From positions 1 through 64,000 of the forward strand of contig CAKQDS010000003.1 in the NCBI GenBank assembly GCA_934229535.1: a stretch of 64,000 bases of DNA, read 5' to 3'. The stretch is from an uncultured Anaeroplasmataceae bacterium. GTDB lineage: Bacteria > Bacillota_I > Bacilli_A > Acholeplasmatales > Anaeroplasmataceae. How positions within the stretch are numbered: position 1 is the stretch's first letter; each line of letters starts with the position of its first letter. The translations under genes and the position numbers were made by a program. Below, in pieces: positions 1 through 8,837 of this stretch. The notes below the pieces were generated by a model. That model saw only the letters and a list, made by a program, of their open reading frames with translations, made no database searches and was not told the DNA's origin.

Positions 1-82
1 TTATGTTGTACTCATAACTATAAAAACCTTTATAGAAGGAGAATGTATAATCTTAAGTACAATTTGATTATACTAGGTAGAA

Positions 83-2416
83 ATGTTTTGTGAGGTAATT
101 GTTGATGTTGCAAATAAACAAGTTAATAGAACATTTGATTATTTGATTCCTGAGGAATTATCTCAAGTGATTTTGGTCGGGGCTAGGGTTAAGGTAAATT
201 TTGGACCGAGAATTGTTGTAGCATTTGTTGTAAAGGTTAAGGAACAAACTGAATGCGATTTAAGGCTCATAAAGCCTATTTTGGAGGTTTTAGATATAAA
301 TCCGCCACTTAATGAAGAATTTGTTGAACTAGCATACCAAATGTCAAAATATAATTTTTCATTTTATGCTTCTAATCTTGAGACAATGATACCAGCGGCA
401 TTGAAAATTAAGGTTAATAAGATTTTAACCTGCATTGATAAATCTAAGCTGTCAGATTCATTAAGGGAATGCTTTGGTAATTCTAATAAAATTTCTTTTG
501 ATATACATACTCAAAAATACTTAAGGGAGATTAAAAAGCAAATAGAAGAGAAAAATATTACCCTTAGTATTAATTTAAAGAATAATGCTACTATAAAGAC
601 GAATGAATATATTTTTTATGTGAATGACTCTATTAAGGCTAATGCTGGTCAAAGAAAAATATTAGATTATCTGAAAGAAATAAAAGGGCCAGTTTTAAAA
701 AAAATACTTATAAATGATATGGGGTTTTCTCAAAGCTCTTTAAATACATTAATAAAAAATGGTAATGTTAAAATTGAGACAAAGGATATTTATAGAGAAA
801 TCAGCTATCTAAAAACTGCTGATAAAAGAGTATCATTAAATGAGGAACAGTTGGCTGTTATTAATGAGGTGGAAAAATATAAAGGGAAATGTCATACCTT
901 TATTTTAAAGGGTGTAACGGGTAGTGGAAAAACAGAGGTTTATATGGAATTGATTGCTAAAGCTTTAAAGGAAAATTTGGATTCAATTCTATTGGTTCCA
1001 GAAATTGCCTTAACTCCGCAAATGACTTCTAGGTTTAAAGCGAGATTTGGTGATTTAGTTGCCGTAATGCATTCTGGACTTTCACCTTTAGAAAAATATG
1101 ATGAATGGCGTAAGATTACAAATGGTGATGCTAAAATTGCTGTGGGAGCTAGAAGTGCTATATTTGCTCCATTTAAGCACCTTGGATTAATAATTATTGA
1201 TGAAGCTCACGAAGATAGCTATATTCAGGATAATAATCCTCGTTATGATGCTTCTGTTGTTGCTTCAATGCGTAGTCAAAGGCATAGCTGCCCATTAATT
1301 TTAGGTAGTGCTACCCCTAAGGTATGCCAATATTATAAAGCTTTAAATAATGAAGCGACATTACTTGTGATGAATAAAAGAGCCAATAATCTAAGTTTGC
1401 CAAAAACTAAAATTGTTTCACTAGTTGATGAGCTTAAGGCTGGAAATAGAAGCTCATTATCTTTAGAACTTCAAAAGGAAATAATTGAAAATTTAAAAAA
1501 TGATGAGCAAACAATTTTGTTCTTAAATAGAAGAGGATTTTCTTCATTCGTTCAGTGTCGTAGCTGTGGTGAGACAATTAATTGTCCTCATTGCGATTTG
1601 GCTTTAACATATCATCAATATGGTAATTTGTTAAAATGTCATCATTGTGGGTATCAGACAACATTTGTAAGAAAATGTCCAAGCTGTGGAAGTCAGTACA
1701 TAAAAGAGGTTGGAAGCGGCACTCAAAGAATTGAAGCTGAGGTCAATCGTTTATTTCCACAAGCTAAAACTATTAGAATGGATAATGACACAATGAGTAA
1801 GGCTTGTGACTATGAGGATGCATTTAGCAAATTTAAAAACAAAGAGGCAAATATTTTAATTGGTACCCAAATGATTGCTAAGGGGTTAGATTTTGAAAAT
1901 GTTACGCTTGTAGGTATTTTAAATGCTGATTTGGCTTTAAAATATCCAGTTTATGATTCTAATGAAATTTGCTTTGATTTGATTGAACAGGTTTCTGGTA
2001 GAGCAGGAAGAGGCAATAAATCAGGAAGAGTCATAATTCAAACATATTCAAAGGATCATTATGCAATAACAAGTGCTGCAGCTCATAATTATGAATTATT
2101 TTATAATAAAGAAATTGAAAATAGATTAATTAGCTTTAACCCTCCTTTTTCAAAGCTCATTGAAATTTGTATAAAAAGTAAAGAAAAAATAATAAGCTAT
2201 GAGGAAGCTAATAAGGTTAGAAGATATTTAGATAAAAATTTAGATGATTCAAAGATTTTTGGACCTAGTGAGGCAAATATCTTTAAGGAAAATGATTATT
2301 ATAATTATTTAATAAATATTCAAACTAAATCAGATTGCTTAAATGAGACTTTAAGCTTTTTAGTAAATGAATATCAGGATAATAAAAAATGCAATATTGA
2401 TATTAAAAGAAGGTGA
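83..2416 (+). CDS. priA: Primosomal protein N' (PriA helicase)
   Basis: Replication-restart DNA helicase that recognises stalled forks and reloads the replisome. Seen: N-terminal 3'-end-binding domain (about 1-110, opening MFCEVIVDVANKQVNRTFDY as in the family), Walker A GVTGSGKTEVY near residue 276, DEAH box near 372, the PriA zinc-binding cysteines (CRSCGETINCPHC, CHHCGYQ, CPSCGS, about 492-535), and helicase motifs GTQMIAKGLDFE and QVSGRAGRG. Length 777 aa is normal. The start at 83 is forced, because in-frame stops TGA (65) and TAG (74) lie just upstream; the SD is weak. The stop overlaps the fmt ribosome binding region, the classic priA-fmt neighbourhood, but def and rsmB are missing here. 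Confidence 0.97.
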   Translation: MFCEVIVDVANKQVNRTFDYLIPEELSQVILVGARVKVNFGPRIVVAFVVKVKEQTECDLRLIKPILEVLDINPPLNEEFVELAYQMSKYNFSFYASNLETMIPAALKIKVNKILTCIDKSKLSDSLRECFGNSNKISFDIHTQKYLREIKKQIEEKNITLSINLKNNATIKTNEYIFYVNDSIKANAGQRKILDYLKEIKGPVLKKILINDMGFSQSSLNTLIKNGNVKIETKDIYREISYLKTADKRVSLNEEQLAVINEVEKYKGKCHTFILKGVTGSGKTEVYMELIAKALKENLDSILLVPEIALTPQMTSRFKARFGDLVAVMHSGLSPLEKYDEWRKITNGDAKIAVGARSAIFAPFKHLGLIIIDEAHEDSYIQDNNPRYDASVVASMRSQRHSCPLILGSATPKVCQYYKALNNEATLLVMNKRANNLSLPKTKIVSLVDELKAGNRSSLSLELQKEIIENLKNDEQTILFLNRRGFSSFVQCRSCGETINCPHCDLALTYHQYGNLLKCHHCGYQTTFVRKCPSCGSQYIKEVGSGTQRIEAEVNRLFPQAKTIRMDNDTMSKACDYEDAFSKFKNKEANILIGTQMIAKGLDFENVTLVGILNADLALKYPVYDSNEICFDLIEQVSGRAGRGNKSGRVIIQTYSKDHYAITSAAAHNYELFYNKEIENRLISFNPPFSKLIEICIKSKEKIISYEEANKVRRYLDKNLDDSKIFGPSEANIFKENDYYNYLINIQTKSDCLNETLSFLVNEYQDNKKCNIDIKRR

Positions 2417-2421
2417 AAAAA

Positions 2422-3321
2422 ATGAAAATAGTTTTTATGGGAACTCCTCTATTTGCTGTTCCAATTTTAGAGGCTTTAGCTCAAAAATATGATGTTTCAT
2501 TAGTAGTATGTCAGGCTGACCCCAAGCCTGGTAAATTTCCAGCTGTTAAAAAAAAGGCAATTGAACTCGGAATTAAGGTGTTTCAGCCACTAAAAATAAA
2601 AGATGATTATGAAGAAATTTTAGCTACTGGTGCTGATGTTTTGATTACGGCTGCCTATGGTCAATTTGTTCCTACTAAGCTTTTGAAGAAATTTAAAAAG
2701 TGTATTAATGTTCACGGCTCCTTATTACCAAAAAGACGTGGTGGAGCACCAATTCAAAGAGCAATTATGGAGGGTGATCTAAAGACCGGTGTAACTTTAA
2801 TTGAAATGGTTAAAAAAATGGATGCTGGAGTGATGTATGCTAAAGAGGAAATTCCTATTAATGAAGAGGATACAGCAGATGATTTGTTTTATAAGCTAAG
2901 TATTTTAGGTAGAGATTTATTAATGGAAAATATTTGTGATATTGTGTCAAATCATAATATAGGTATTCCTCAGGATGAAGCGTTAGCAACAATTTCACCA
3001 AATCTAACTAAAGAAGAGGAAAAAATTGATTTTAATAAGAGTGCCTTTTTGGTTGTAAGACAAATCCATGGTCTTTCTAGTAATCCAGGAGGATATATAA
3101 TGATTAATGACAATTTAGTCAAAGTATATAAAGCAAAGGTGGTAAATGGTTATAATGGAAAGCCTGGCGAGGTTGTTTCAATAAATAAGCATTTAGTAAT
3201 TATGGCATCAGATTATGGTGTTGAGATATTAACACTAAAGCCTGCTGGTAAAAAAATTATGCCTGCAAGTAGTTATTTAAATGGGCAAAGGCTTTTACAA
3301 ATAGGTGATGTTTTGGTATAA
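2422..3321 (+). CDS. fmt: Methionyl-tRNA formyltransferase
   Basis: Formylates Met-tRNAfMet with 10-formyl-tetrahydrofolate for translation initiation. Seen: N-terminal KIVFMGTP formyltransferase opening, the catalytic block INVHGSLLPKRRGGAPIQ near residue 97 with the family Asn and His, the later conserved Asp in KKMDAGVMYAKEEIP, and a C-terminal domain ending LQIGDVLV. About 299 aa, the usual size is about 310. The ATG at 2422 is preferred over the GTG at 2413 because AAGGTGA lies about 6 nt before it and the protein then begins exactly as the family does. Cotranscribed with priA, 5 nt downstream of its stop. Confidence 0.97.
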   Translation: MKIVFMGTPLFAVPILEALAQKYDVSLVVCQADPKPGKFPAVKKKAIELGIKVFQPLKIKDDYEEILATGADVLITAAYGQFVPTKLLKKFKKCINVHGSLLPKRRGGAPIQRAIMEGDLKTGVTLIEMVKKMDAGVMYAKEEIPINEEDTADDLFYKLSILGRDLLMENICDIVSNHNIGIPQDEALATISPNLTKEEEKIDFNKSAFLVVRQIHGLSSNPGGYIMINDNLVKVYKAKVVNGYNGKPGEVVSINKHLVIMASDYGVEILTLKPAGKKIMPASSYLNGQRLLQIGDVLV

Positions 3322-3348
3322 TTAATTGCTAGGAAGGTAGGTGGTAGC

Positions 3349-4632
3349 TTGCGACTTGCTAAAATTAAGGAATGGTCGATTTTTCAAAAATATTTTGGCT
3401 TTGAAGAAGGCATTGATATAACCAATGAAACTCAGGTTTTATTTAGAAAAAATGTTGTTATAAAGAACATAATTTTCATTTCAAACTTAATTTATACCTT
3501 AATATTTGCTATTATATCAGTTGGTGAAACATCTAATTTAGTTTTAACCATCATTTGCTTTCCAGTGACATTTTTAGTAAATAATATGCTAAAGAGAACA
3601 ATTTTTAAAAATAAGGATGATTTGCTGAAGCAGCAAATAGCAATGTATATTTGTTGCTTTTATATGTTTTTAACAGCAATTTTGATTTATTTGCGTTTAA
3701 AAACAAGTAGCTTAGGATCATATCTTGGTGAGGTTGGGTATATATTGTTATATTATTCATTAGTTGTTGTATCGTTCTATCAAGATAAAAAAATGTTAAA
3801 GATTGTTTTTCAATGGGTTTTTGTAATAGTTACAATTCTTCATTTTACTTTAACCTATAGTATTATTAGTAAAGATTATGCCTCAAGTGTTGTTTTATTT
3901 GTAACCAAGTTTTTTGTTTCAAAGGAATTCAAGGACATTTTATTAAGAACTATTTTGCTACTAATATTTATGCTTGTCCTTTATTCAATTGTTAATCTAT
4001 CTGTATATATGCAGGAGGAAAGAAAGCAAGAGCTTATTAAAAGAAGGGCAATTCAAGAGGATTTCACTAATGTAGTTAAAAAAATATTTGATGTAACATT
4101 GAATAATAAAAAGCGATCTAATGATGAAATAGCTCAAATTAATATCGAAGCGATTATGAGTAGAAAGCTAGCTTCTTTAATGGGTATGCCTGTTGATGTT
4201 TGTGATGAAATAAGTGATTTTTGTACAATTCATATTCGTAAATCTGCCTCTTTAAATGAACATCTTAATTATGATAATGAAGAGGAATTTGATGAATTAA
4301 AGTCGCAAACTTTATTAGGTAGTACAATAATTTCAAGATTAGAGTTAGAAAGAAAAACTGAAGATATAATAAGAGCTCATATGGAGGGCTCAAATGATGA
4401 TGAGTTTTTGAGCAGAATGAGAGCAATCCAAAATAATCGTAATTCGCAAATAATTATGTTATGCGAAATGTATGTTTCACTAAGAAGTATAAAAAGCTAT
4501 AAAAAGGCTTTTAACCATAAGGTTTCTATGGAAAGATTAACTAATGAATATCGTGTCTATTTTGATGCAGATATTTTTGATAGATTTGTTAAATTTCAAG
4601 ATGATTTTGAAAAAATATATGATGAATGCTAG
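3349..4632 (+). CDS. Six-TM membrane protein with degenerate HD-GYP-like domain
   Basis: Function unknown. Residues about 35-225 hold six hydrophobic membrane segments. The remaining about 200 residues are cytoplasmic and resemble an HD-GYP (cyclic-di-GMP phosphodiesterase type) domain whose catalytic residues have been lost. The end of the fold is recognisable (CEMYVSLRSIKSYKKAFNHK, then YFDADIFDRFVKF, matching the usual aDvYDAL.S.RpYrka.s and FDP..v..F pattern). The HD dyad and the HHE..DG.GYP block are replaced (for example RAHMEGSNDDE). The likely start is TTG at 3349, behind AGGTAGGTGG. It sits between fmt and the TSCPD gene in one operon. A sensor or scaffold role is inference. Confidence 0.6.
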   Translation: MRLAKIKEWSIFQKYFGFEEGIDITNETQVLFRKNVVIKNIIFISNLIYTLIFAIISVGETSNLVLTIICFPVTFLVNNMLKRTIFKNKDDLLKQQIAMYICCFYMFLTAILIYLRLKTSSLGSYLGEVGYILLYYSLVVVSFYQDKKMLKIVFQWVFVIVTILHFTLTYSIISKDYASSVVLFVTKFFVSKEFKDILLRTILLLIFMLVLYSIVNLSVYMQEERKQELIKRRAIQEDFTNVVKKIFDVTLNNKKRSNDEIAQINIEAIMSRKLASLMGMPVDVCDEISDFCTIHIRKSASLNEHLNYDNEEEFDELKSQTLLGSTIISRLELERKTEDIIRAHMEGSNDDEFLSRMRAIQNNRNSQIIMLCEMYVSLRSIKSYKKAFNHKVSMERLTNEYRVYFDADIFDRFVKFQDDFEKIYDEC

Positions 4633-4643
4633 GAGGATAAAAA

Positions 4644-4889
4644 ATGAATCATAAAATTTATAAAACACAAGGTGTTTGTTCAAAGCAAATCGAATTTGAT
4701 TACGAGGATGGTCGCGTTTATAACGTTAAGTTTTTAGGAGGCTGTCCTGGAAATTTAAAGGCTATATCTAAGCTTGTTGATGGGTCAAAGATGGAAGATG
4801 TAGTAAAGATTTTAGAGGGAAATACATGTGGTAATAAACCTACCTCATGTGCGGATCAATTAACAAAGGCTTTTAAGGAGGTATTATAA
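4644..4889 (+). CDS. TSCPD domain protein (TIGR03905 family)
   Basis: Small 81-aa protein of the TSCPD/TIGR03905 family. The cysteine pattern is seen: GVCSKQI, GGCPGN, NTCGN and PTSCADQL. The family is widespread in Firmicutes and Bacteroidetes and related to the C-terminal domain of some ribonucleotide reductases; a metal-binding role is presumed but no function is established. RBS AGGAGG lies 7-8 nt upstream of the ATG. The stop codon shares one base with the metK start (TAATG), so the two are translationally coupled. Confidence 0.85.
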   Translation: MNHKIYKTQGVCSKQIEFDYEDGRVYNVKFLGGCPGNLKAISKLVDGSKMEDVVKILEGNTCGNKPTSCADQLTKAFKEVL

Positions 4890-6046
4890 TGTCAAAGTTT
4901 TTCACAAGTGAATCAGTTACTGAAGGACATCCAGATAAGATTGCTGACCAAATAAGTGATGCTGTATTGGATGATATTTTAAAAAACGATCCTAATGGAC
5001 GTGTTGCCTGTGAAACAATATGTACAACAGGACTTGTTGTTGTTTTTGGTGAAATTACAACTAATCATTATGTGGATATACAAAAAATTGTTCGTGAGAC
5101 AGTAAGAAAAATAGGCTATACAAGAGGTAAATTTGGCTTTGATGCTGACAATTTAGCAGTATTAGTAGCAATTGATCCTCAATCACCAGATATTGCTCTT
5201 GGTGTTGATGAAACAAAGGATCATGAGCAAGGTGCTGGAGATCAAGGTATAATGTTTGGTTACGCCTGCAATGAAACTAAGGAATATATGCCACTTGCAA
5301 TTTCTTTAGCTCATAAGCTAGCTAAGAGATTAACAGATGTTAGAAAAAATAAAATTTTAGATTATTTACGTCCTGATGGTAAAACTCAGGTTACAGTTGA
5401 ATATAATGATGATGGTAGTGTTAAAAGAATTGATACTATTTTAATTTCAACACAGCATTCTCCAGAGGTTAGCTTAGATGATCTTTCAAGAGATATTAAA
5501 AAATATGTTGTAGATGAGGTTGTACCTCAAGCATTGGTTGATAAAAACACTAAATATTTATTTAATCCAACAGGAAGATTTGTTGTTGGTGGTCCTGCTG
5601 GTGATAGTGGTCTTACAGGAAGAAAGATTATTGTTGATACCTATGGTGGCGCAGCAGCACATGGTGGTGGAGCATTTAGTGGTAAGGATCCATCAAAGGT
5701 TGATAGAAGTGCATCATATATGGCAAGATATATTGCTAAAAATATTGTTGCTGCTGGTCTTGCTGATAAGGTTCAGCTTCAATTATCTTATGCAATAGGT
5801 GTTGCTCAGCCAACCTCTATTTTAGTTGATACCTTTAATACAGCAAAGGTATCTGAGCGTGAAATTGAAAAAGCAGTTGAGAAAATATTCCCATTAACTC
5901 CAAGTGGAATTATTAAGCACTTAGATTTAAAGCGCCCTATTTATGAGCAAACTGCAGCATATGGACACTTTGGACGTGATGATTTAGATTTACCTTGGGA
6001 AAAATTAGATAAGATTCAAGAATTAAAGGATTACTTTAATCTATAA
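4889..6046 (+). CDS. metK: S-adenosylmethionine synthase
   Basis: Makes S-adenosylmethionine from methionine and ATP. Seen: FTSESVTEGHPDKIADQISDAVLD at the N-terminus (ATP/Mg site), the flexible-loop region DQGIMFGYACNET, GGAAAHGGGAFSGKDPSKVDRS (signature), and C-terminal RPIYEQTAAYGHFGR. 385 aa, full length. The upstream overlap with the TSCPD gene leaves no room for its own promoter or a SAM riboswitch, so expression depends on the fmt/TSCPD operon. AAGGAGG at the end of the TSCPD gene is its RBS. Confidence 0.98.
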   Translation: MSKFFTSESVTEGHPDKIADQISDAVLDDILKNDPNGRVACETICTTGLVVVFGEITTNHYVDIQKIVRETVRKIGYTRGKFGFDADNLAVLVAIDPQSPDIALGVDETKDHEQGAGDQGIMFGYACNETKEYMPLAISLAHKLAKRLTDVRKNKILDYLRPDGKTQVTVEYNDDGSVKRIDTILISTQHSPEVSLDDLSRDIKKYVVDEVVPQALVDKNTKYLFNPTGRFVVGGPAGDSGLTGRKIIVDTYGGAAAHGGGAFSGKDPSKVDRSASYMARYIAKNIVAAGLADKVQLQLSYAIGVAQPTSILVDTFNTAKVSEREIEKAVEKIFPLTPSGIIKHLDLKRPIYEQTAAYGHFGRDDLDLPWEKLDKIQELKDYFNL

Positions 6047-6092
6047 AAATTGTGAAAAAAATATGAATTATCTATTTTTTGGTAAAATCTTG

Positions 6093-6101
6093 TGATATAA
6101 T
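6093..6101 (+). promoter_or_regulatory. Extended -10 promoter of lemA operon
   Basis: TGATATAAT is a full extended -10 element; the -35 at the matching distance (TATTTT, 6073-6078) is poor. It lies 50 nt upstream of the lemA start, directly after metK. Confidence 0.6.
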
Positions 6102-6150
6102 TATCATAGATAGCCATAATAGGTTAAGTTTAATAAGGAGGACATGGAAA

Positions 6151-6729
6151 ATGTTTTTAATTGGACAAGGAGCATTGATAGGTCTTGTTATAGCAGCTAT
6201 TGTTGTTCTTGCAATTGTTATTATCATAAGCTGGTATATTTCTGTTAGAAATAGCTTTGTGAGAATGTTAGTAGATATCGACAATTCTTCATCAAGAATT
6301 GATGTATATTTAACTAAGAGATTTGATTTATTAACAAAAATGTTTGATACAACAAAAGGCTATATGAAGCATGAGCATGATACATTAACTGATGTTATTT
6401 CTATGAGACAGCCTACAAGTAATGCATCTATGAAGGATAAGTCAGAATTTAATAACCAAATGACTGAAGCAGCAAAGCAAATTAATTTAGTTGTTGAGCG
6501 TTATCCAGAATTGAAGGCAAGTCAGGTATTTATGAAGCTTCAAAGTAGCATTGAAGAAGTTGAGGAAAACCTTCAAGCTGCAAGATCTACTTACAATTCT
6601 AATGTAGCAATTTATAATAAGAAAATCGCTGTATTCCCTAATAGCATTGTTGCTGGTAGTAAGTTTACAAAGCGTGATTTCTTTGAAGCTGAGGCCTCAA
6701 AGCGTCAAGATGTTAAAATGGAATTTTAG
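6151..6729 (+). CDS. lemA: LemA family protein
   Basis: Membrane-anchored helical-bundle protein of the LemA family, function not established. Seen: one N-terminal membrane segment (about residues 3-30, IGLVIAAIVVLAIVIIISWY), then an amphipathic helical domain with the family stretch VDIDNSSSRIDVYLTKRFDLLTKM and YNSNVAIYNKKIAVFPNSIVAG. The start is ATG 6151, because AAGGAGG sits at 6135-6141; an upstream in-frame GTG would lie before the promoter. About 192 aa, normal. It is followed through a terminator-like hairpin by a DUF3137 gene, a frequent partner. Confidence 0.93.
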   Translation: MFLIGQGALIGLVIAAIVVLAIVIIISWYISVRNSFVRMLVDIDNSSSRIDVYLTKRFDLLTKMFDTTKGYMKHEHDTLTDVISMRQPTSNASMKDKSEFNNQMTEAAKQINLVVERYPELKASQVFMKLQSSIEEVEENLQAARSTYNSNVAIYNKKIAVFPNSIVAGSKFTKRDFFEAEASKRQDVKMEF

Positions 6730-6734
6730 TAAAT

Positions 6735-6766
6735 AGGTATGTAGCTTTAGGCCACATACCTTTTTT
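6735..6766 (+). terminator. Hairpin between lemA and DUF3137 gene (terminator/attenuator)
   Basis: AGGTATGT (6735-6742) pairs perfectly with ACATACCT (6754-6761), followed by six T. It lies immediately upstream of the next gene's RBS, so it probably lowers read-through from lemA. Confidence 0.75.
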
Positions 6767-6778
6767 ATGGAGGAGCTT

Positions 6779-7732
6779 ATGAATAATGAAATTGAAAAAC
6801 TAGAAGCCGAGCGAAAGGAAGTTTATTCAAAAACAAGGATAAAAATGCCTCTTGGCATAATTTTAATAATTGTTGGTTTAATTTTATCTTTGACAGATAC
6901 TATTAGTATTTTAGGTTATATCCTTTTGGTGATTGGAATTATCTTAATTGCTATTGGTCAGGGTCATATTAAAAAATTTAGTAAAAAGTTTAAAGAAAAT
7001 GTTGTAAGAGCACTTGTTAAGGATAATTTTGGCGATGCTGCTATTTATAATCCTGATGGAATGGTTGATATTTCATCAGTACTTCACCCTGGCTTTTTTA
7101 GGAAGCCTGATCGTTATCATGGCGAGGATTATATTAAGTCTAGCTATGATGATGTTTTGTTTGAAATGAGTGATGTTACCTTAGAGGAAAAAATTGAAAC
7201 AACTGATTCTAAAGGTCATAGAATTGTTACCTATCGTCCTTATTTTAATGGTAGATTTTTTATTTTTGATTTTAATAAGGATATGAATAAAACTCTATAT
7301 ATTTTACCAGGAAAGCAAAAAAGAAATAGCTTAGTAAAATTTGAGACAGAAAGCATTGCCTTTAATAAAAAATATTCAGCACTTGCTGAATTTCAAGAGG
7401 ATGGCTTTTATATTTTGACTCCTAAGATGATTGATAGAATTTTAGCTTTATCTGAATTATATAGGGGGCAACAGTTTTATGCTTTTCTAGGTGGTAAGCT
7501 ATATGTAGCTATTAATAATGTTAATTCTTTGGAGGTTAATGTTAGAATGCCTCTTAATGATGAAACACTTAAAAAAACTAGAGGTGATTTAAATATTGCT
7601 CCGGCAATTATTAATGAATTTGGATTAAACAAGTCCAAATTTACAAATGAAAAGGAAATAGAACCAGAAACATCAAAAGCCAAAGATGACGTTGATGAAA
7701 TAATTGATAAAATTGATGAAAAAGTGGATTAG
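6779..7732 (+). CDS. DUF3137 domain membrane protein
   Basis: Unknown function; DUF3137 proteins are common neighbours of LemA. Seen: a charged N-terminus, two adjacent hydrophobic segments (about 25-70), then the DUF3137 region with KSSYDDVLFEMSDVTLEEKIE, RPYFNGRFFIFDFNK and ILTPKMIDRILALSELYRG. The C-terminus is acidic. The start is ATG 6779, with GGAGGAG ending 3-4 nt before it; the earlier ATG at 6767 overlaps the terminator T-tract and has no RBS. The 3' end overlaps the next gene by 17 nt. Confidence 0.85.
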   Translation: MNNEIEKLEAERKEVYSKTRIKMPLGIILIIVGLILSLTDTISILGYILLVIGIILIAIGQGHIKKFSKKFKENVVRALVKDNFGDAAIYNPDGMVDISSVLHPGFFRKPDRYHGEDYIKSSYDDVLFEMSDVTLEEKIETTDSKGHRIVTYRPYFNGRFFIFDFNKDMNKTLYILPGKQKRNSLVKFETESIAFNKKYSALAEFQEDGFYILTPKMIDRILALSELYRGQQFYAFLGGKLYVAINNVNSLEVNVRMPLNDETLKKTRGDLNIAPAIINEFGLNKSKFTNEKEIEPETSKAKDDVDEIIDKIDEKVD

Positions 7733-8159
7733 TGAATATTTGATAATTCTAAAGGAAAAATGGCTAGAAATTTTAATCATTGGTGGAGGATTAATAGCTT
7801 ATTCATTATTATTTGGTTTAGTTTTTAAAAATATTCCCGCCTGTATTTATAAGCAAATATTTGGTATTCCTTGTCCGGGCTGTGGAATTACAAGAGCTTA
7901 TTTATGTCTTTTTCATCTAGATATTAAGGGAGCATTTTATTATCACCCCTTATTTTGGTTGTTACCCATTATTGCTTTTGTAATTATTTTTAATAAGCAT
8001 AAAAGAATTAATAAAATTTTTTGTTCACCTTATTTTTGGATAATTTGTTCAATACTTTATTTGTCACTATATATTTATAGATTGATTTGTGTTTATCCTA
8101 ATCCACCAATGGAATATTATCCTTTAAATTTAATAGAAAGAATATTGAGACATTTTTAG
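7716..8159 (+). CDS. DUF2752 membrane protein
   Basis: Small integral membrane protein of the DUF2752 family, function unknown. The family signature GIPCPGCGITRAYLCLFHLDIKGAFYYHPLF is seen in part (CPGCGITRA around residue 49), plus three to four hydrophobic segments. The start is probably ATG 7716, inside the end of the DUF3137 gene and with no good SD, so coupling to upstream translation is likely; TTG 7704 is an alternative. The stop codon lies in the stem-loop of a terminator. Confidence 0.8.
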   Translation: MKKWISEYLIILKEKWLEILIIGGGLIAYSLLFGLVFKNIPACIYKQIFGIPCPGCGITRAYLCLFHLDIKGAFYYHPLFWLLPIIAFVIIFNKHKRINKIFCSPYFWIICSILYLSLYIYRLICVYPNPPMEYYPLNLIERILRHF

Positions 8160-8178
8160 TAAAAATGCCTCTTTTTTT
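8147..8178 (+). terminator. Terminator of lemA-DUF3137-DUF2752 operon
   Basis: GAG.CATTTTT (8147-8157) pairs with AAAAATG.CTC (8161-8171), with one internal mismatch, followed by seven T. It overlaps the DUF2752 stop codon. Confidence 0.7.
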
Positions 8179-8193
8179 GTATATATATAAGTG

Positions 8194-8550
8194 ATGAGAT
8201 GTTTATGTTGTAATCAAGAATTTTATGTAAGAAGAAAATTGAATAATTTATTTAGCGGTGATACAAAGTATATTTGTAACAAATGTAAGCCTAAAGCTAT
8301 TAAGATTGATATGACAAGAATAATTGTTGAACAAAATGATGTTGATATCTATATTGTAGGTGATGGTGATTCTAAAAAATACGCCTATGATTACGCCTAT
8401 TTATTGGAAATTATTCTTAATAGAGGTGATATAGTTATCTTATATGATTTTTTTTGTTTAAATGATTCGACATATAATATTATTAAATATCATATTATGG
8501 CAAATCCTAATAAAAAAATTGTTATAATATGTCATAAAGTAAAAATATAG
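8194..8550 (+). CDS. Small zinc-finger-like hypothetical protein
   Basis: Not recognised. 118 aa. The N-terminal 35 residues carry two CxxC pairs (CLCC at 3-6 and CNKC near 29), a likely treble-clef zinc site resembling the N-terminus of ComFC-type proteins. The rest (DVDIYIVGDGDSKKYAYDYAYL, ending KKIVIICHKVKI) is a short alpha/beta fold with no catalytic motif that I can name. ATG 8194 gives MRCLCC; a GTG lies one codon earlier. The RBS is weak. It may be a ComFC remnant or an independent small protein; the phosphoribosyltransferase part of ComFC is absent. Confidence 0.5.
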   Translation: MRCLCCNQEFYVRRKLNNLFSGDTKYICNKCKPKAIKIDMTRIIVEQNDVDIYIVGDGDSKKYAYDYAYLLEIILNRGDIVILYDFFCLNDSTYNIIKYHIMANPNKKIVIICHKVKI

Positions 8551-8574
8551 TCGGATTTTTTGTTATGATTTTTA

Positions 8575-8603
8575 TTGAAATATATAACACTTAATTTTAT
8601 AAT
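8575..8603 (+). promoter_or_regulatory. SigA-type promoter of cold-shock gene
   Basis: TTGAAA (8575-8580), 17-nt spacer, TATAAT (8598-8603). The predicted transcript starts about 8610, giving a 5' leader of under 20 nt. A long cspA-type thermosensor leader is therefore absent. Confidence 0.8.
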
Positions 8604-8627
8604 ATGGTCATTAGGAGGTATAATAAA

Positions 8628-8828
8628 ATGTTAGTAGGAAAAGTTAAGTGGTTTAACAATGAGAAAGGATATGGCTTTATAGTAAAAGAAAATTACGATG
8701 ATATATTCGTTCACTATAGTCAAATTCAAGATGATGGCTTTAAAACGCTTAGTGAAGGTCAATTAGTTGAATTTGATTTGATTGTTGGCGACAAAGGATT
8801 ACAGGCACAAAATGTTTATAAAAAGTAA
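8628..8828 (+). CDS. Cold-shock domain protein (CspA family)
   Basis: 66-aa single-stranded nucleic acid-binding protein, an RNA chaperone of the cold-shock family. Seen: GKVKWFNNEKGYGFI with RNP1 (KGYGFI), RNP2 DIFVHYS, and the acidic/hydrophobic C-terminal strand EGQLVEFDL. The start is ATG 8628, with AGGAGGT 9 nt upstream; an earlier in-frame ATG at 8604 lies on the promoter -10 and cannot be used. Monocistronic-looking, with a promoter of its own and the hpf promoter immediately behind. Confidence 0.95.
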   Translation: MLVGKVKWFNNEKGYGFIVKENYDDIFVHYSQIQDDGFKTLSEGQLVEFDLIVGDKGLQAQNVYKK

Positions 8829-8837
8829 GTAAAGTAA

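Noticed and set aside
35..93. Possible 16-codon leader peptide (ATG 43) overlapping the priA start
   Set aside because: AAGGAG lies only one base from this ATG, too close for initiation, and the peptide has no attenuator-like structure.
4600..4890. SAM riboswitch upstream of metK
   Set aside because: metK starts inside the stop of the TSCPD gene, and no space or conserved S-box structure is present.
5514..5798. Overlapping 94-aa frame inside metK
   Set aside because: Leu/Val-rich shadow of the conserved metK frame, with no RBS.
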